A DNA stretch of 64,000 nucleotides, from the NCBI RefSeq assembly GCF_003149745.1, contig NZ_QGEG01000001.1:1116001-1180000 (forward strand), read 5' to 3'. The notes under the pieces are model-generated. The model was not told the DNA's origin and searched no databases. It was given only the letters and a program-made list of their open reading frames with translations. Made by a program: the position numbers and the translations under genes. The stretch comes from Flagellimonas aquimarina. Lineage in GTDB: Bacteria > Bacteroidota > Bacteroidia > Flavobacteriales > Flavobacteriaceae. Of this stretch, positions 8,717 through 17,781 are shown piece by piece (positions within the stretch are counted from its first letter, which is position 1; each line of letters opens with the position of its first letter).

Positions 8717-10371
8717 TCTTCTAGTTTTATAGGTTTACCATTTAGTCCGGGCAAGAGGTCATTTTCGGCTATACCTACTCTAAAATACCCAGGATTTTCC
8801 ATTTTGGTCTTAGGCAGTTCAAAGTGGAAAAATACTGTGTCCTTGGATTTTAGAACCGTTTCATTGTTTTTCAGGCCATTGACCTGCAAAGGAGCCAATT
8901 CTTTGACCTGTTTGTACTTGTTGGAATAGGCCACCGTATATTTAAGGTTTTCAAGCGGAATATCAAATTCATATGCGTTGTAAACTTTTAATACATATGG
9001 AGATTTTTCATGAGGCTCTTCAACAATACATTGCAATTTACGATAAGACTGAAAGTCATTCATGAAAACCCCATAGAACAGCGTACCGTCAGGATATGAA
9101 TAGGTAATATCGCCACTTGTTCTGTATTTTGAAACATACAGAATTCTTTCATTTCTAACCCTTTCTTCAGAATCATCAATGGAATACTGGTTTTTTCTGT
9201 ACATATGATTGTTAAGGGAAAATGCTGGGTTGCCCGAGTAAAACTCATACATGGGGGCACTGCGATATGAATTTTCAAATACTATTGGAACATCTCCTGC
9301 TTTTGAATTTAGTTCAGATACCCATTGCTTATTGCCATGCGTTTCAAAAAGTAGGGGCAACAAATCTGCATGCACCAACCAAACCCTAGCATAGAGGAGA
9401 ATCACCATACTAACAATACCAATGCCGTACATCCATTTTCTGCTCTTGGCATTTTCAATAAGATGGTTAAAAGCTAGAACAGCCATGGGAATAGAGATAA
9501 TGATGATCCATTGCGTTTGTACTCTTCTATTGAAACTAGAGATGAAAAAGAAAATTATGACTCCGTAGGTGAGATATAGAAGGGCTTTGGTGAATTTATT
9601 AATGGATCTGGCTTTGATCAACGATAGGTATACCCAATAAAAAAGCAGACCAAAAATGGCAACAAGATTTACAAAATAGCCCAAGGTGAACTTGGTAAAC
9701 GAATATGCCTGATTGGGGCGTTCGTAAAGATGGTACTTAATGGATACAAAGTCATTTTGATAAAGCCATAAAAAGTGCGGGCCATAACAAACCAATGCCA
9801 CAGCAACAGCTAGCCATGCATGTTTGTCTTTGATTAGTTTTAAATTGGAGAGAAATACGAACAAAATCACCAAGACCGCATGATATTTACTGTACATCAA
9901 AGCTGCCATTACCATTCCCATAAAAACTGATACCCAAATAGAGGGCTTGTTCAGAAACCATTTGTAAAGCAGTAAAAATAGAGCTGTAAAGAACAGCAAG
10001 GGAGTATCCGGAAGCGTCAAGAACCCATATGCATTCATTAGGGTCATTGAAAATAGAAGAAGAAAGAAGTGGCTTACATACTCTTTCTTCTTAGGATTGT
10101 CTATTAACTCCCATAGAATTAAATAGGTGCCAACAGAAAGCACACAACTCATAAAACGAACCCCCAACTCTCCATCAAACAAAAAACTACTTAGCTTAAT
10201 TAAAAAAGCGACCATTGGTGGATGGTCAAAATAGCCCCAATCCAAGTTCTGTGCATAATACCAATAGTACGCCTCATCATAAATAAGTTCCGTAAAATAA
10301 CTTTGGATAAGGTTAAGAACAAAAAGAACTGCCAGAAGAATAAGAAAAAGCCTGGGAAACTTTTGAAACAT
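8713..10371 (-). CDS. GT39/ArnT-like membrane glycosyltransferase
   Basis: A polytopic membrane enzyme that probably transfers a sugar from a polyprenyl-phosphate donor on the outer face of the inner membrane. The PMT_2/ArnT signature is clear near the N-terminus: DEAYYWYYAQNLDWGYFDHP, which contains the catalytic acidic residues. About 11-12 helices precede a soluble C-terminal domain of about 180 residues. I prefer ATG 10371 (552 residues, MFQKFPRLF) because the 23 extra residues from 10440 look unlike a family N-terminus. A DPM1-like polyprenyl-phosphate sugar synthase is divergent at 10492 and could supply the donor. Confidence 0.87.
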   Translation of the reverse strand: MFQKFPRLFLILLAVLFVLNLIQSYFTELIYDEAYYWYYAQNLDWGYFDHPPMVAFLIKLSSFLFDGELGVRFMSCVLSVGTYLILWELIDNPKKKEYVSHFFLLLFSMTLMNAYGFLTLPDTPLLFFTALFLLLYKWFLNKPSIWVSVFMGMVMAALMYSKYHAVLVILFVFLSNLKLIKDKHAWLAVAVALVCYGPHFLWLYQNDFVSIKYHLYERPNQAYSFTKFTLGYFVNLVAIFGLLFYWVYLSLIKARSINKFTKALLYLTYGVIIFFFISSFNRRVQTQWIIIISIPMAVLAFNHLIENAKSRKWMYGIGIVSMVILLYARVWLVHADLLPLLFETHGNKQWVSELNSKAGDVPIVFENSYRSAPMYEFYSGNPAFSLNNHMYRKNQYSIDDSEERVRNERILYVSKYRTSGDITYSYPDGTLFYGVFMNDFQSYRKLQCIVEEPHEKSPYVLKVYNAYEFDIPLENLKYTVAYSNKYKQVKELAPLQVNGLKNNETVLKSKDTVFFHFELPKTKMENPGYFRVGIAENDLLPGLNGKPIKLEE

Positions 10372-10441
10372 TAAATGGAGTTTAGATGGTTCAAAGTTAC
10401 AAATATTGATCAACAAGATAGCTAGTAATACACACCACAAC

Positions 10442-10473
10442 TTGTAAACGCAAATTATAAAACGTTATTTTTG
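10442..10473 (+). promoter_or_regulatory. Promoter of the DPM1-like/pyrC operon
   Basis: TTG (10442-10444), a 21-base spacer and TATTTTTG (10466-10473) match the Bacteroidota consensus fully. They lie 18 bases before the start codon at 10492. Confidence 0.65.
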
Positions 10474-10491
10474 CGGTCTAATCTTATGTGA

Positions 10492-11220
10492 ATGGCAGAC
10501 GGTTTAGTTATAATACCGACCTTCAATGAAATTGAAAACATTGAAGCTATAATAAAAACTGTTTTCGACCTAAAGAAAGATTTTCATGTTCTTGTGGTCG
10601 ATGATAATTCACCCGATGGCACAGCTCAAAACGTTAAGAAACTGCAAGAACAATTTCCTGAACGTCTTTTCCTTGAGGTGCGCAAGGAAAAATCAGGTTT
10701 GGGAACTGCTTACATTCACGGATTTAAATGGGCTCTAGAAAGGAACTACGATTATATATTTGAAATGGATGCTGATTTTTCTCATCGTCCAGCAGATTTG
10801 TCCCGATTGCACAGGGCTTGTTTAAATGGAGCAGATGTGGCAGTTGGCTCTAGGTATAAAAAAGGGGTAAACGTAGTAAACTGGCCTCTTTACAGAATAC
10901 TACTGTCTTATGGCGCATCGTTTTATGTAAAGATTATTACAGGGATGCAGGTTCATGATCCAACGGCTGGTTTTGTTTGCTATAAAAAGGAAGTTTTGGA
11001 AAATATAAATTTGGATGCAGTTAGATTTATTGGCTATGCATTTCAAATTGAAATGAAGTATAGAGCGTACCTCAAAAAGTACAAAATTGAAGAAGTTTCC
11101 ATCATTTTCACGGATAGGGTAAATGGAAAATCGAAAATGAATTCGTCAATAATTAGAGAAGCCATTTTTGGCGTAATTGCTATGAAGTTTAGAAGTATAT
11201 TTTTCAAAAAGAATTTTTAA
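10492..11220 (+). CDS. Polyprenol monophosphomannose synthase-like GT2 (DPM1 family)
   Basis: A 242-residue family-2 glycosyltransferase without long membrane helices. It has the DPM1 pattern IIPTFNEIENI at the N-terminus, VVDDNSPDGT near residue 36, and FEMDADFSHRP with the DxD motif near residue 88. HDPTAGFVCYKKEVL and FIGYAFQIEMKYRAY follow in the second half. The enzyme makes polyprenyl-phosphate mannose or a similar donor on the cytosolic face. The divergent GT39 protein is a plausible user of that donor. A 2-base gap to pyrC indicates one transcript. Confidence 0.9.
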   Translation: MADGLVIIPTFNEIENIEAIIKTVFDLKKDFHVLVVDDNSPDGTAQNVKKLQEQFPERLFLEVRKEKSGLGTAYIHGFKWALERNYDYIFEMDADFSHRPADLSRLHRACLNGADVAVGSRYKKGVNVVNWPLYRILLSYGASFYVKIITGMQVHDPTAGFVCYKKEVLENINLDAVRFIGYAFQIEMKYRAYLKKYKIEEVSIIFTDRVNGKSKMNSSIIREAIFGVIAMKFRSIFFKKNF

Positions 11221-11222
11221 AA

Positions 11223-12557
11223 ATGTTAAGAACCCTACTAAAAAACACCAAAGTTGTTAATGAGAATAGCATTTTTGAAACTGATGTACTTCTTGATGGA
11301 GATTTTATAGCTCGTATTGATGCCAATATTACAGCTGACAATGCTGAGGTCATCGATTTGAACGGAGATTATTTGTTACCAGGCGTAATCGATGATCAAG
11401 TACATTTTAGGGAGCCCGGACTCACGCACAAAGGAACTATTGCCACTGAAAGTAGAGCTGCCCTTGCTGGAGGCATTACTACTTTTATGGAACAGCCAAA
11501 TACCAACCCGCAGACCACCACCATAGAAAAACTAGAGGAAAAATTCTCTATTGCTGGAAGAGATGCCTATGCAAATTATTCCTTTCTTTTTGGTGGAACC
11601 AATGATAATCTTGAAGAGCTAAAAAGACTGGATAAAAATGCTTGTTCAGGAGTGAAATTGTTCTTAGGGTCTTCAACTGGTAATATGTTGGTGGATGATG
11701 AAGCCGTTTTGGAAAATATTTTCAGAAATACAGAAATGGTAATTTCCACACACTGTGAAGATGAAGGGACCATTAGGGCAAATATGGCCAAATACCAAAA
11801 AATATATGGTGATGCTATTCCTATAGCACTGCATCCTATTATCAGGAGTGAAGAGGCTTGTTATCTTTCTTCTTCCAAGGCCATTGCATTGGCAAAAAAA
11901 ACAGGTGCTAGATTGCACGTGTTTCACCTCTCTACAGGTATTGAGACAGAGTTGTTTACAAACGCAATTCCTTTAGAAGAGAAGAAGATTACCTCAGAAG
12001 TATGTATTCATCACTTGTGGTTTTCTGATGAAGATTATGCAGAAAAGGGAACATTGATCAAATGGAACCCTGCCGTAAAGACCACAACCGACCGAGAAAA
12101 GCTCTGGGAAGCACTATTGGATGATAGAATAGATGTGATAGCAACAGACCACGCACCACATACTATTGAAGAAAAAGACAATCTATACACAAAGGCACCT
12201 TCTGGTGGACCGTTAGTGCAACATGCACTATTGGCCATGCTTCAAAAAGAGAAAGAGGGTAAAATTGGTTTTGAGAAGTTAGTGGAAAAAATGTGCCACA
12301 ATCCGGCAAAACTTTTTGATATTGATAGGAGAGGTTTTATACGAGAAGGATATTATGCAGATTTGGTTCAAGTAAATAGAGATTCCCAAAATGTGGTTAA
12401 AAAATCCAATATTCTTTATAAATGTGGGTGGTCTCCATTTGAAGGTACTACTTTTGAGTCAAAAGTAGTGCGTACATTTATCAATGGTCATTTAGGATAT
12501 GAAAATGGAAGTTTTTCCTCTGAGAAAAAAGCCAAGAGACTTACATTTAATAGATAG
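11223..12557 (+). CDS. pyrC: Dihydroorotase
   Basis: Cyclises carbamoyl-aspartate to dihydroorotate in pyrimidine synthesis. The 444-residue protein is an amidohydrolase. The metal-site strand is IDDQVHFREPG (residues 56-66), so the first His of the usual HxH is Gln59, which I recall as normal for bacteroidetal dihydroorotases. The carboxylated-lysine segment GVKLFLGSSTG is near residue 145. TDHAPH near residue 305 supplies the catalytic Asp. It lies 2 bases after the DPM1-like gene and 3 bases before the DUF4296 gene. An allantoinase-type hydrolase is less likely. Confidence 0.9.
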   Translation: MLRTLLKNTKVVNENSIFETDVLLDGDFIARIDANITADNAEVIDLNGDYLLPGVIDDQVHFREPGLTHKGTIATESRAALAGGITTFMEQPNTNPQTTTIEKLEEKFSIAGRDAYANYSFLFGGTNDNLEELKRLDKNACSGVKLFLGSSTGNMLVDDEAVLENIFRNTEMVISTHCEDEGTIRANMAKYQKIYGDAIPIALHPIIRSEEACYLSSSKAIALAKKTGARLHVFHLSTGIETELFTNAIPLEEKKITSEVCIHHLWFSDEDYAEKGTLIKWNPAVKTTTDREKLWEALLDDRIDVIATDHAPHTIEEKDNLYTKAPSGGPLVQHALLAMLQKEKEGKIGFEKLVEKMCHNPAKLFDIDRRGFIREGYYADLVQVNRDSQNVVKKSNILYKCGWSPFEGTTFESKVVRTFINGHLGYENGSFSSEKKAKRLTFNR

Positions 12558-12560
12558 CAA

Positions 12561-12971
12561 ATGAGAAAGGTTATTGCGTTGTTTTTTTTGGCTCTCTTTT
12601 TCTCTTGTGGTAAAAAGATAATCGAGAAACCGGAAAATCTCATCCCACAGGAAAAAATGGTCGAGATTCTGCATGATTTGGCAATATTGAATTCAACCAA
12701 ATCGTCTTTTAGCCATATCATCGAAAACAGAGGGATCAAGGTAATGGATTTCCTTTATGAAAAACATCGGATAGACAGCGCTCAATTTTCCCAAAGTGAT
12801 TTATACTACGCCTCTGTACCTTTGGAGTATCAAGCTATATATGAAAAAGTGGAAATGAAATTGGATACAAGAAAGGCCACACTGGAAAATGCAACCAAAA
12901 AAAGAAATGATAGTGCTAAGAAAGCACTGGAAAAACGAAAGGATTCCATGATTAAGCCAAAAATTGATTAA
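12561..12971 (+). CDS. DUF4296 lipoprotein
   Basis: A 136-residue lipoprotein: a signal peptide with lipobox LFFSCGKK (Cys16) is followed by an alpha-helical domain. The segment LIPQEKMVEILHDLAILNS is the hallmark of DUF4296, a Bacteroidota family with unknown function. The C-terminus is highly charged (Lys/Arg/Asp-rich). It directly follows pyrC. It is convergent with the epimerase gene, 7 bases apart. Confidence 0.85.
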   Translation: MRKVIALFFLALFFSCGKKIIEKPENLIPQEKMVEILHDLAILNSTKSSFSHIIENRGIKVMDFLYEKHRIDSAQFSQSDLYYASVPLEYQAIYEKVEMKLDTRKATLENATKKRNDSAKKALEKRKDSMIKPKID

Positions 12972-12978
12972 GTATACC

Positions 12979-13983
12979 TCATTTTTGGTTTTTAAATTTT
13001 TCACAACAAAAATCAATAATACTTTCTAGGTTCTCAAACTCAAAAGAAACGGTCTTTTTTATTTTTTCACTGCTGTATTTTTCGACTTTATACAATCCTT
13101 TGGTCATATTTTTAGTGAGCCTTCTCCTTTTTCCCAATAGTTTGTTTCGCAGCCAATCCCATCTCCAAAAAAACTCTAAAGCCAAGAAAGACACTTTTTT
13201 GGTAGGTGCTTTAACACCAAGTTTTGGCGCTATTTTTTGGAATAGTTGCTGGTAAGATAAATTCTCGTTTACAAGAATAAATCGTTCCTTTTCCACTTCA
13301 GAATCCATAAGGTTCACCATGGCATGGGTTACATCAGAAACAGTTACAAAACCTGTTCCGCCAGGAAGAAAGGACTTTTTGACCTTAGAGGCATATGTAA
13401 AGAAAGTGCCGCTTCCAGATTTCCAAAATCCAGGACCAATAACCACCCCAGGATTAACAATAACCACCGCCAGTCCTTCCTGTGAACCTCTCCAGACTTC
13501 CAGTTCAGCGTCATGTTTTGTTAGTCCGTAAACAGAGACATTCATATCGTTCCATTCATTATCCTCTGTTACTTCTTTAGCTTTGGTGCTCGAACCTATT
13601 GCGGCAATGGAACTTACATAACAAAGTTTTTTGATGTTATGTTCCAAACAGATGTTGACAACATTGGCAGTGCCTTCAATATTGGTTTTGACCAATGCAT
13701 TGTAATCATTTGGGTCGAAAGAAATCAGGGCAGCGCAATGGTAAACATATTCAACATCCTGAAATAGTTCATGTAGTGAAGTGATATCGGTAATATCTGC
13801 CTTTACCCATGTTATTTCTTCCAGCAAGTCTGAAGGATTGTCCACATAGTACCCGAAAATTTTGGAAACGCGGTTTATGGAGTTCTGATTTCTATAACTG
13901 GCCCTGACTTTTTTTCCATTTTTAACCAAATGAAATAACAAGTGTGAACCTATCAAACCAGTACCTCCGGTAACTAAAATCAT
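12979..13983 (-). CDS. NAD-dependent epimerase/dehydratase (extended SDR)
   Basis: A 334-residue extended short-chain dehydrogenase/reductase. The nucleotide motif VTGGTGLIGSHLL is at residues 4-16 from ATG 13983. CYVSSIAAIG and the catalytic YGLTK (YxxxK) follow near residues 122 and 152. It resembles dihydroflavonol-4-reductase-like proteins. I prefer ATG 13983 because the SDR fold begins at once; the upstream ATG 14019 adds 12 unrelated residues. The substrate is unknown. Confidence 0.88.
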   Translation of the reverse strand: MILVTGGTGLIGSHLLFHLVKNGKKVRASYRNQNSINRVSKIFGYYVDNPSDLLEEITWVKADITDITSLHELFQDVEYVYHCAALISFDPNDYNALVKTNIEGTANVVNICLEHNIKKLCYVSSIAAIGSSTKAKEVTEDNEWNDMNVSVYGLTKHDAELEVWRGSQEGLAVVIVNPGVVIGPGFWKSGSGTFFTYASKVKKSFLPGGTGFVTVSDVTHAMVNLMDSEVEKERFILVNENLSYQQLFQKIAPKLGVKAPTKKVSFLALEFFWRWDWLRNKLLGKRRRLTKNMTKGLYKVEKYSSEKIKKTVSFEFENLESIIDFCCEKFKNQK

Positions 13984-14014
13984 ATAGTAAAAGTACCTAT
14001 TTGCAATGGATTTA

Positions 14015-14046
14015 TTCAAGGATGTAAGAACTTCATTTTATATTTG
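14015..14046 (+). promoter_or_regulatory. Probable promoter of tyrS
   Basis: TATATTTG (14039-14046) matches the -7 consensus TAnnTTTG, with TTC in place of TTG 21 bases upstream (14015-14017). It lies 18 bases before the tyrS ATG. Confidence 0.4.
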
Positions 14047-14064
14047 CACCTATTCTAAAATACT

Positions 14065-15363
14065 ATGATGGTAAAGAACTTTGTTCAAGAATTACAGTGG
14101 AGAGGTATGGTGCATGATATTATGCCGGGTGCAGAGGAACACCTTATGGAGGAAATGCAAGCCGCTTATGTGGGGATTGACCCAACTGCGGACTCATTGC
14201 ATATTGGACATTTGGTAAGTGTAATGATGTTGAGACATTTTCAATTGGCCGGTCATAAACCCTTTGCTCTTGTAGGTGGCGCAACGGGTATGATTGGTGA
14301 TCCATCGGGTAAGTCGGCAGAACGTAATTTATTGGATGAAAAAACACTTCGCCATAATCAAGAGGCACTAAAATCCCAATTAGCAAGGTTTTTAGATTTT
14401 GAAAGTGATGAAGAGAATGCAGCCGTTTTGGTGAACAACTATGACTGGATGAAGGATTTCTCTTTTCTTGATTTTATAAGGGATGTTGGTAAACATATTA
14501 CCGTCAACTACATGATGGCAAAGGATTCCGTTAAGAAAAGGCTTTCCTCAGACGCCAAAGAAGGAATGTCCTTTACAGAATTCACCTATCAATTGGTTCA
14601 AGGTTATGATTTTCTTTACCTATATCAAAATCACAATTGCACCCTCCAAATGGGAGGAAGCGATCAATGGGGAAATATAACTACCGGTACGGAACTTATC
14701 AGAAGAATTGGAGGCGGAAAAGGGTTTGCCCTTACCTGCCCTTTGATTACTAAAGCTGATGGAACTAAATTTGGTAAAACCGAAGGTGGAAATGTTTGGT
14801 TGGATGCCGAAAGGACCTCGCCATATAAATTTTATCAGTATTGGCTGAATACTTCTGATGGAGATGCAGAGAAATACATTAAGATTTTTACTTTTTTAAG
14901 TAAGGAAGAAATTGAAGATTTGGTCGCCAAACATAAAGATGAACCTCATCTTAGAGCACTTCAAAAGCGATTGGCAGAAGAGATAACCACGAAGGTACAT
15001 TCCAAGGCCGATTTGGAAAATGCTATAAAAGCAAGCAATATACTTTTTGGAAAATCCACTTCTGAAGATTTAAAGGAACTTGATGAAAAGACATTTTTGG
15101 ATGTTTTTGAAGGAGTTCCTCAAGCAAAGATTTCAATAGATGAGGTAAGTGCCGGCCTGGACATGATTGGGGCTCTGGCAGCAAAAACAGGTTTTCTTGC
15201 ATCAAACGGCGAAGCAAGAAGAGAGTTGAAACAGAATTCCATTTCAGTAAACAAGCAAAAGGTAAAAGAAGACTTTCTAATCACAACTGCTGATTTAATC
15301 AACAACAAATTTGTGTTGCTCCAACGTGGTAAGAAAAGTTATTTTGTATTGGTGGTAAGCTAA
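14065..15363 (+). CDS. tyrS: Tyrosyl-tRNA synthetase
   Basis: Charges tRNA-Tyr with tyrosine. A 432-residue class I synthetase of the bacterial TyrS type. The HIGH motif is at residues 46-49, within [25 protein letters not shown] is in the tyrosine pocket near residue 197. The KMSKS-like loop KFGKTEGG is near residue 235, and an S4 RNA-binding domain lies at the C-terminus ([15 protein letters not shown]). It starts with two Met codons (14065, 14068). Confidence 0.97.
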   Translation: MMVKNFVQELQWRGMVHDIMPGAEEHLMEEMQAAYVGIDPTADSLHIGHLVSVMMLRHFQLAGHKPFALVGGATGMIGDPSGKSAERNLLDEKTLRHNQEALKSQLARFLDFESDEENAAVLVNNYDWMKDFSFLDFIRDVGKHITVNYMMAKDSVKKRLSSDAKEGMSFTEFTYQLVQGYDFLYLYQNHNCTLQMGGSDQWGNITTGTELIRRIGGGKGFALTCPLITKADGTKFGKTEGGNVWLDAERTSPYKFYQYWLNTSDGDAEKYIKIFTFLSKEEIEDLVAKHKDEPHLRALQKRLAEEITTKVHSKADLENAIKASNILFGKSTSEDLKELDEKTFLDVFEGVPQAKISIDEVSAGLDMIGALAAKTGFLASNGEARRELKQNSISVNKQKVKEDFLITTADLINNKFVLLQRGKKSYFVLVVS

Positions 15364-15420
15364 TTAGCGCAACGTTTTATCATCTAGCGCGTCTAAAAAT
15401 TGTACTAAATCATTTAGAAA

Positions 15421-15807
15421 ATGAAGAAAGCTGGTTTTTTGGCGATCATAGTTTTATTTCATTTGAGCTGCTCTGGAGATGATGACAACGTCTCAGATGT
15501 TGCCCTTAATGGGGAATGGATTTTAAATAGGGCGAGTTGTTTTTGCTTCTTTGAAGAAGATTTTGACTTTAGTGGTCATACATTAACCTTTAATAGTATT
15601 GAAGAAGAGGTTGTGGTGAAAAATTCGGACACCAGTTTTTTCATCACTCAGGCAGGGACGTATTCATTTGCCAATAATGGAACTGTTCTAGATATTGATG
15701 GAAGAAAATATACCTATAGAATTGAAGGGAATACGATGGTTTTGACCTTTGTGGACAACCCCAATATTGCTGATGACGAAATTGCCTTGTTCTACACAAA
15801 AGGCTAG
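15421..15807 (+). CDS. Small lipocalin-like lipoprotein
   Basis: A 128-residue lipoprotein with the lipobox HLSCSGDD (Cys17) and an acidic stretch after the Cys. The mature part alternates short beta strands, starting with LNGEWILNRASC, a pattern like the lipocalin-like domains of Flavobacteria. Ligand and role are unknown. The stop codon overlaps that of the convergent LuxE-type gene by 4 bases (CTAG). Confidence 0.7.
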   Translation: MKKAGFLAIIVLFHLSCSGDDDNVSDVALNGEWILNRASCFCFFEEDFDFSGHTLTFNSIEEEVVVKNSDTSFFITQAGTYSFANNGTVLDIDGRKYTYRIEGNTMVLTFVDNPNIADDEIALFYTKG

Positions 15808-16790
15808 AGTGCCATTAAATTGCATCCCCTAATATCAGAATTGTCAAAACGTCCAAGGATTTCAAAGGTATTGTCTTCGTAGACCTTTCCTAAATCTTGC
15901 GTTGCGATAAAAGAGCAAGAATTTATATTGGCTAAATCAATAATGTTTATTCCACCGGTTTTACCAAAAGGTTGAATGGAAAGGGGGTCTTCTGTATCCC
16001 GAGGTATCACTTTCATCCATGGTGGGGTTTTAAATAGGCCATCACCTTTGGAATAGGCCTGTGACAATAACTCCGTCATTCCATATTCTGAATGAACTTT
16101 AGATACCCCAAAAGCATTCTTGAGAATATTATGCAGTTCAGCCCTAATCAATTCTTGTCGTCTGCCTTTCATTCCTCCTGTTTCCATAATCATGGCATGT
16201 TCCAGTTTAATGGGAAATTGTTCCGCTAAATCCATAAGAGCAAAGGAAACACCAATTAATAGTGTCCTGGTTTTTGTTTCTTCAAGCTGTCCTAGTTTTT
16301 CATGCAGGTTGTTTAAATCATGCAAATAAAAACCGCTTTTAGAATGTTTTGATTTGTCTAAAAGGTCATTTACCATATAGACCAGAGAAGAACCTTTCCT
16401 TTCTAAATATGAGGGCAGTAAACCAATTATACAATAATCCTCTACAGGGCCGTAAAATGTATTAAAACCTTTTAGATAGCTCTGTTCATATATGCTCAAA
16501 TCGGACACAAAATGTTTGCTGGTAGCACTTTTGGTGGTTCCACTACTTTCAAAAACAATTTCAGGTTTTTTAGTTGACGAACTTACTTTGTGTGTTTTGA
16601 AGAACTCTATGGGAAGAAAGGGGATTTCTAAACTATTGAATACGGTAGAAGGAGATTTTCCTAAGTGCTTGCAATATGTCTGGTATACAGTGTTGTTTTT
16701 AAACTGAAACTGAAAGACTTCAATTGCCAGAGACTCAAATTCAGTTTGTGTTGATATAGAAAAGATTTGTTGAATTTTTGAGCTGTCCAT
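15804..16790 (-). CDS. LuxE/PaaK-family acyl-protein synthetase-like protein
   Basis: A 328-residue adenylate-forming enzyme of the LuxE type. The phosphate-binding loop FESSGTTKSATSKH is near residue 80, and SEYGMTELLSQAYS, the adenylation motif, is near residue 232. LuxE activates fatty acids and passes them to a reductase in luminescent bacteria. In Flavobacteria, LuxE-like genes occur without lux genes and are sometimes linked to lipid or surface-polysaccharide synthesis. No lux gene is near, so the substrate is open. Confidence 0.85.
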   Translation of the reverse strand: MDSSKIQQIFSISTQTEFESLAIEVFQFQFKNNTVYQTYCKHLGKSPSTVFNSLEIPFLPIEFFKTHKVSSSTKKPEIVFESSGTTKSATSKHFVSDLSIYEQSYLKGFNTFYGPVEDYCIIGLLPSYLERKGSSLVYMVNDLLDKSKHSKSGFYLHDLNNLHEKLGQLEETKTRTLLIGVSFALMDLAEQFPIKLEHAMIMETGGMKGRRQELIRAELHNILKNAFGVSKVHSEYGMTELLSQAYSKGDGLFKTPPWMKVIPRDTEDPLSIQPFGKTGGINIIDLANINSCSFIATQDLGKVYEDNTFEILGRFDNSDIRGCNLMAL

Positions 16791-16814
16791 TAGGAAACAA
16801 AAGTACCCAAAAAT

Positions 16815-16846
16815 AAAAAAGCCCTTCTCTGGGGAAGGGCTTTTTT
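16815..16846 (-). terminator. Terminator of the first sorting-domain gene
   Basis: AAAAAAGCCCTTC (16815-16827) pairs with GAAGGGCTTTTTT (16834-16846) around a 6-base loop. It lies 13 bases downstream of the minus-strand gene ending at 16860, and just upstream of the LuxE-type gene. Confidence 0.75.
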
Positions 16847-16859
16847 TGAGCGCATTTTT

Positions 16860-17183
16860 CTATTTTATGACCAGTTTTCTAGTCATTGTTTTTTTCTGTT
16901 CGGTTACTTGCAGTACGTAGACTCCTGGAACCAATCTTGAGATGTTTAGTGTGTTGGTGGAGATTCTATCTGTAAGTACAACATCTCCAAAAACATCATA
17001 AATCTTTATCTGCTTGCTTCCATTGGAAGCAGTCGTAATATATACTTCCTCGCCATATACGGGATTAGGGTACATTTTAAAACCTTGTAGTTCTTGTGCC
17101 TGCTCAGTATTTACACTGACCAGCTCTTGACCGAAAGTGAATAGGGGTAATGCCATAATGAGAACAAAGTAGATTTTCTTCAT
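16860..17183 (-). CDS. Stand-alone type IX secretion sorting-domain protein (copy 1)
   Basis: A 107-residue protein consisting of a signal peptide (cleavage probably after FTFG), a linker of about 15 residues and a complete type A sorting domain. The domain begins KMYPNPVYGEEVYI and ends TMTRKLVIK, with GVYVLQV before it. In the type IX system such a domain directs cargo across the outer membrane, but here there is almost no cargo. It is a paralogue of the protein at 17324-17632 and shares the same architecture. Possible roles are a secreted short peptide or a component linked to the adjacent TonB receptor; none is shown. Confidence 0.85.
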   Translation of the reverse strand: MKKIYFVLIMALPLFTFGQELVSVNTEQAQELQGFKMYPNPVYGEEVYITTASNGSKQIKIYDVFGDVVLTDRISTNTLNISRLVPGVYVLQVTEQKKTMTRKLVIK

Positions 17184-17323
17184 AAATGCTGATTTGGGAA
17201 ATAAGCAATATAAAAGTATGCAAACTTGCTAAAAAGGGCTACAAAATGTTGTGAAACAAAGAATTATGTAGGTAAAGGTGAAAAAGAAGGTATTTTGGCG
17301 ATGAAATGCACAAAATAGGGAAA

Positions 17324-17632
17324 TTACTTGATTATTAGCTTTCTGGTAGCAACTCTATTGTTTTCAAAAACCCTTAGAATATATACACCCTTGTCCAGAC
17401 TGGAAAGATTCAATTCTCTGCCTATGATCGTCGTTTGCAATACTTGGGTTCCCAATACATCAAAGATTAAGATTTGCTTTGGTGCATTTTTGGTAGTCTC
17501 TATATAGATTTTACCCTGAGTAACTGGATTTGGATACAACTTAAACCCGTCTATATCCGCTCCGGCTTGGGATTCTTGTGAAAATCCAAGGGAACAAATA
17601 AAAAAGAAGAAGACGAGGTAAAGGTGCTTCAT
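17324..17632 (-). CDS. Stand-alone type IX secretion sorting-domain protein (copy 2)
   Basis: A 102-residue protein from ATG 17632 (MKHLYLVFF): signal peptide to about GFSQ, a short linker ESQAGADIDG, then a type A sorting domain from KLYPNPVTQGKIYI to VATRKLIIK. The longer reading from 17731 is rejected because the ATG at 17632 starts a clean signal peptide and a consensus-like promoter lies at 17660-17691. It is a tandem paralogue of copy 1. A terminator separates it from the beta-helix lipoprotein gene upstream, so it is transcribed on its own. Confidence 0.85.
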   Translation of the reverse strand: MKHLYLVFFFFICSLGFSQESQAGADIDGFKLYPNPVTQGKIYIETTKNAPKQILIFDVLGTQVLQTTIIGRELNLSSLDKGVYILRVFENNRVATRKLIIK

Positions 17633-17659
17633 AAAGTATTGGTTACAAAGGGTATGCCA

Positions 17660-17691
17660 CAAATATAGAAAATTTGACCGCCGATATAGAA
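17660..17691 (-). promoter_or_regulatory. Promoter of sorting-domain gene copy 2
   Basis: On the minus strand, TTC (17689-17691), a 21-base spacer and TATATTTG (17660-17667) match the Bacteroidota promoter except for TTC in place of TTG. The start codon at 17632 is 28 bases on, which supports that start. Confidence 0.45.
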
Positions 17692-17733
17692 GTGCTTTAG
17701 GAAAAAACCCACGTTTTTCGATGAAGTGCATAA

Positions 17734-17760
17734 AAAAAGCCCCGCATTTCGGGGCTTTTT
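17734..17760 (-). terminator. Terminator of the beta-helix lipoprotein gene
   Basis: AAAAAGCCCCG (17734-17744) pairs perfectly with CGGGGCTTTTT (17750-17760) around a 5-base loop. It is 21 bases downstream of the lipoprotein stop codon. Confidence 0.85.
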
Positions 17761-17781
17761 ATAATCTAATTCTTTTTTTGT

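Noticed and set aside
16860..17632. Sorting-domain genes as pseudogene fragments of one larger gene
   Set aside because: Each has its own start, signal peptide and complete domain, and copy 2 has its own promoter-like sequence. Decay cannot be excluded but is not evident.
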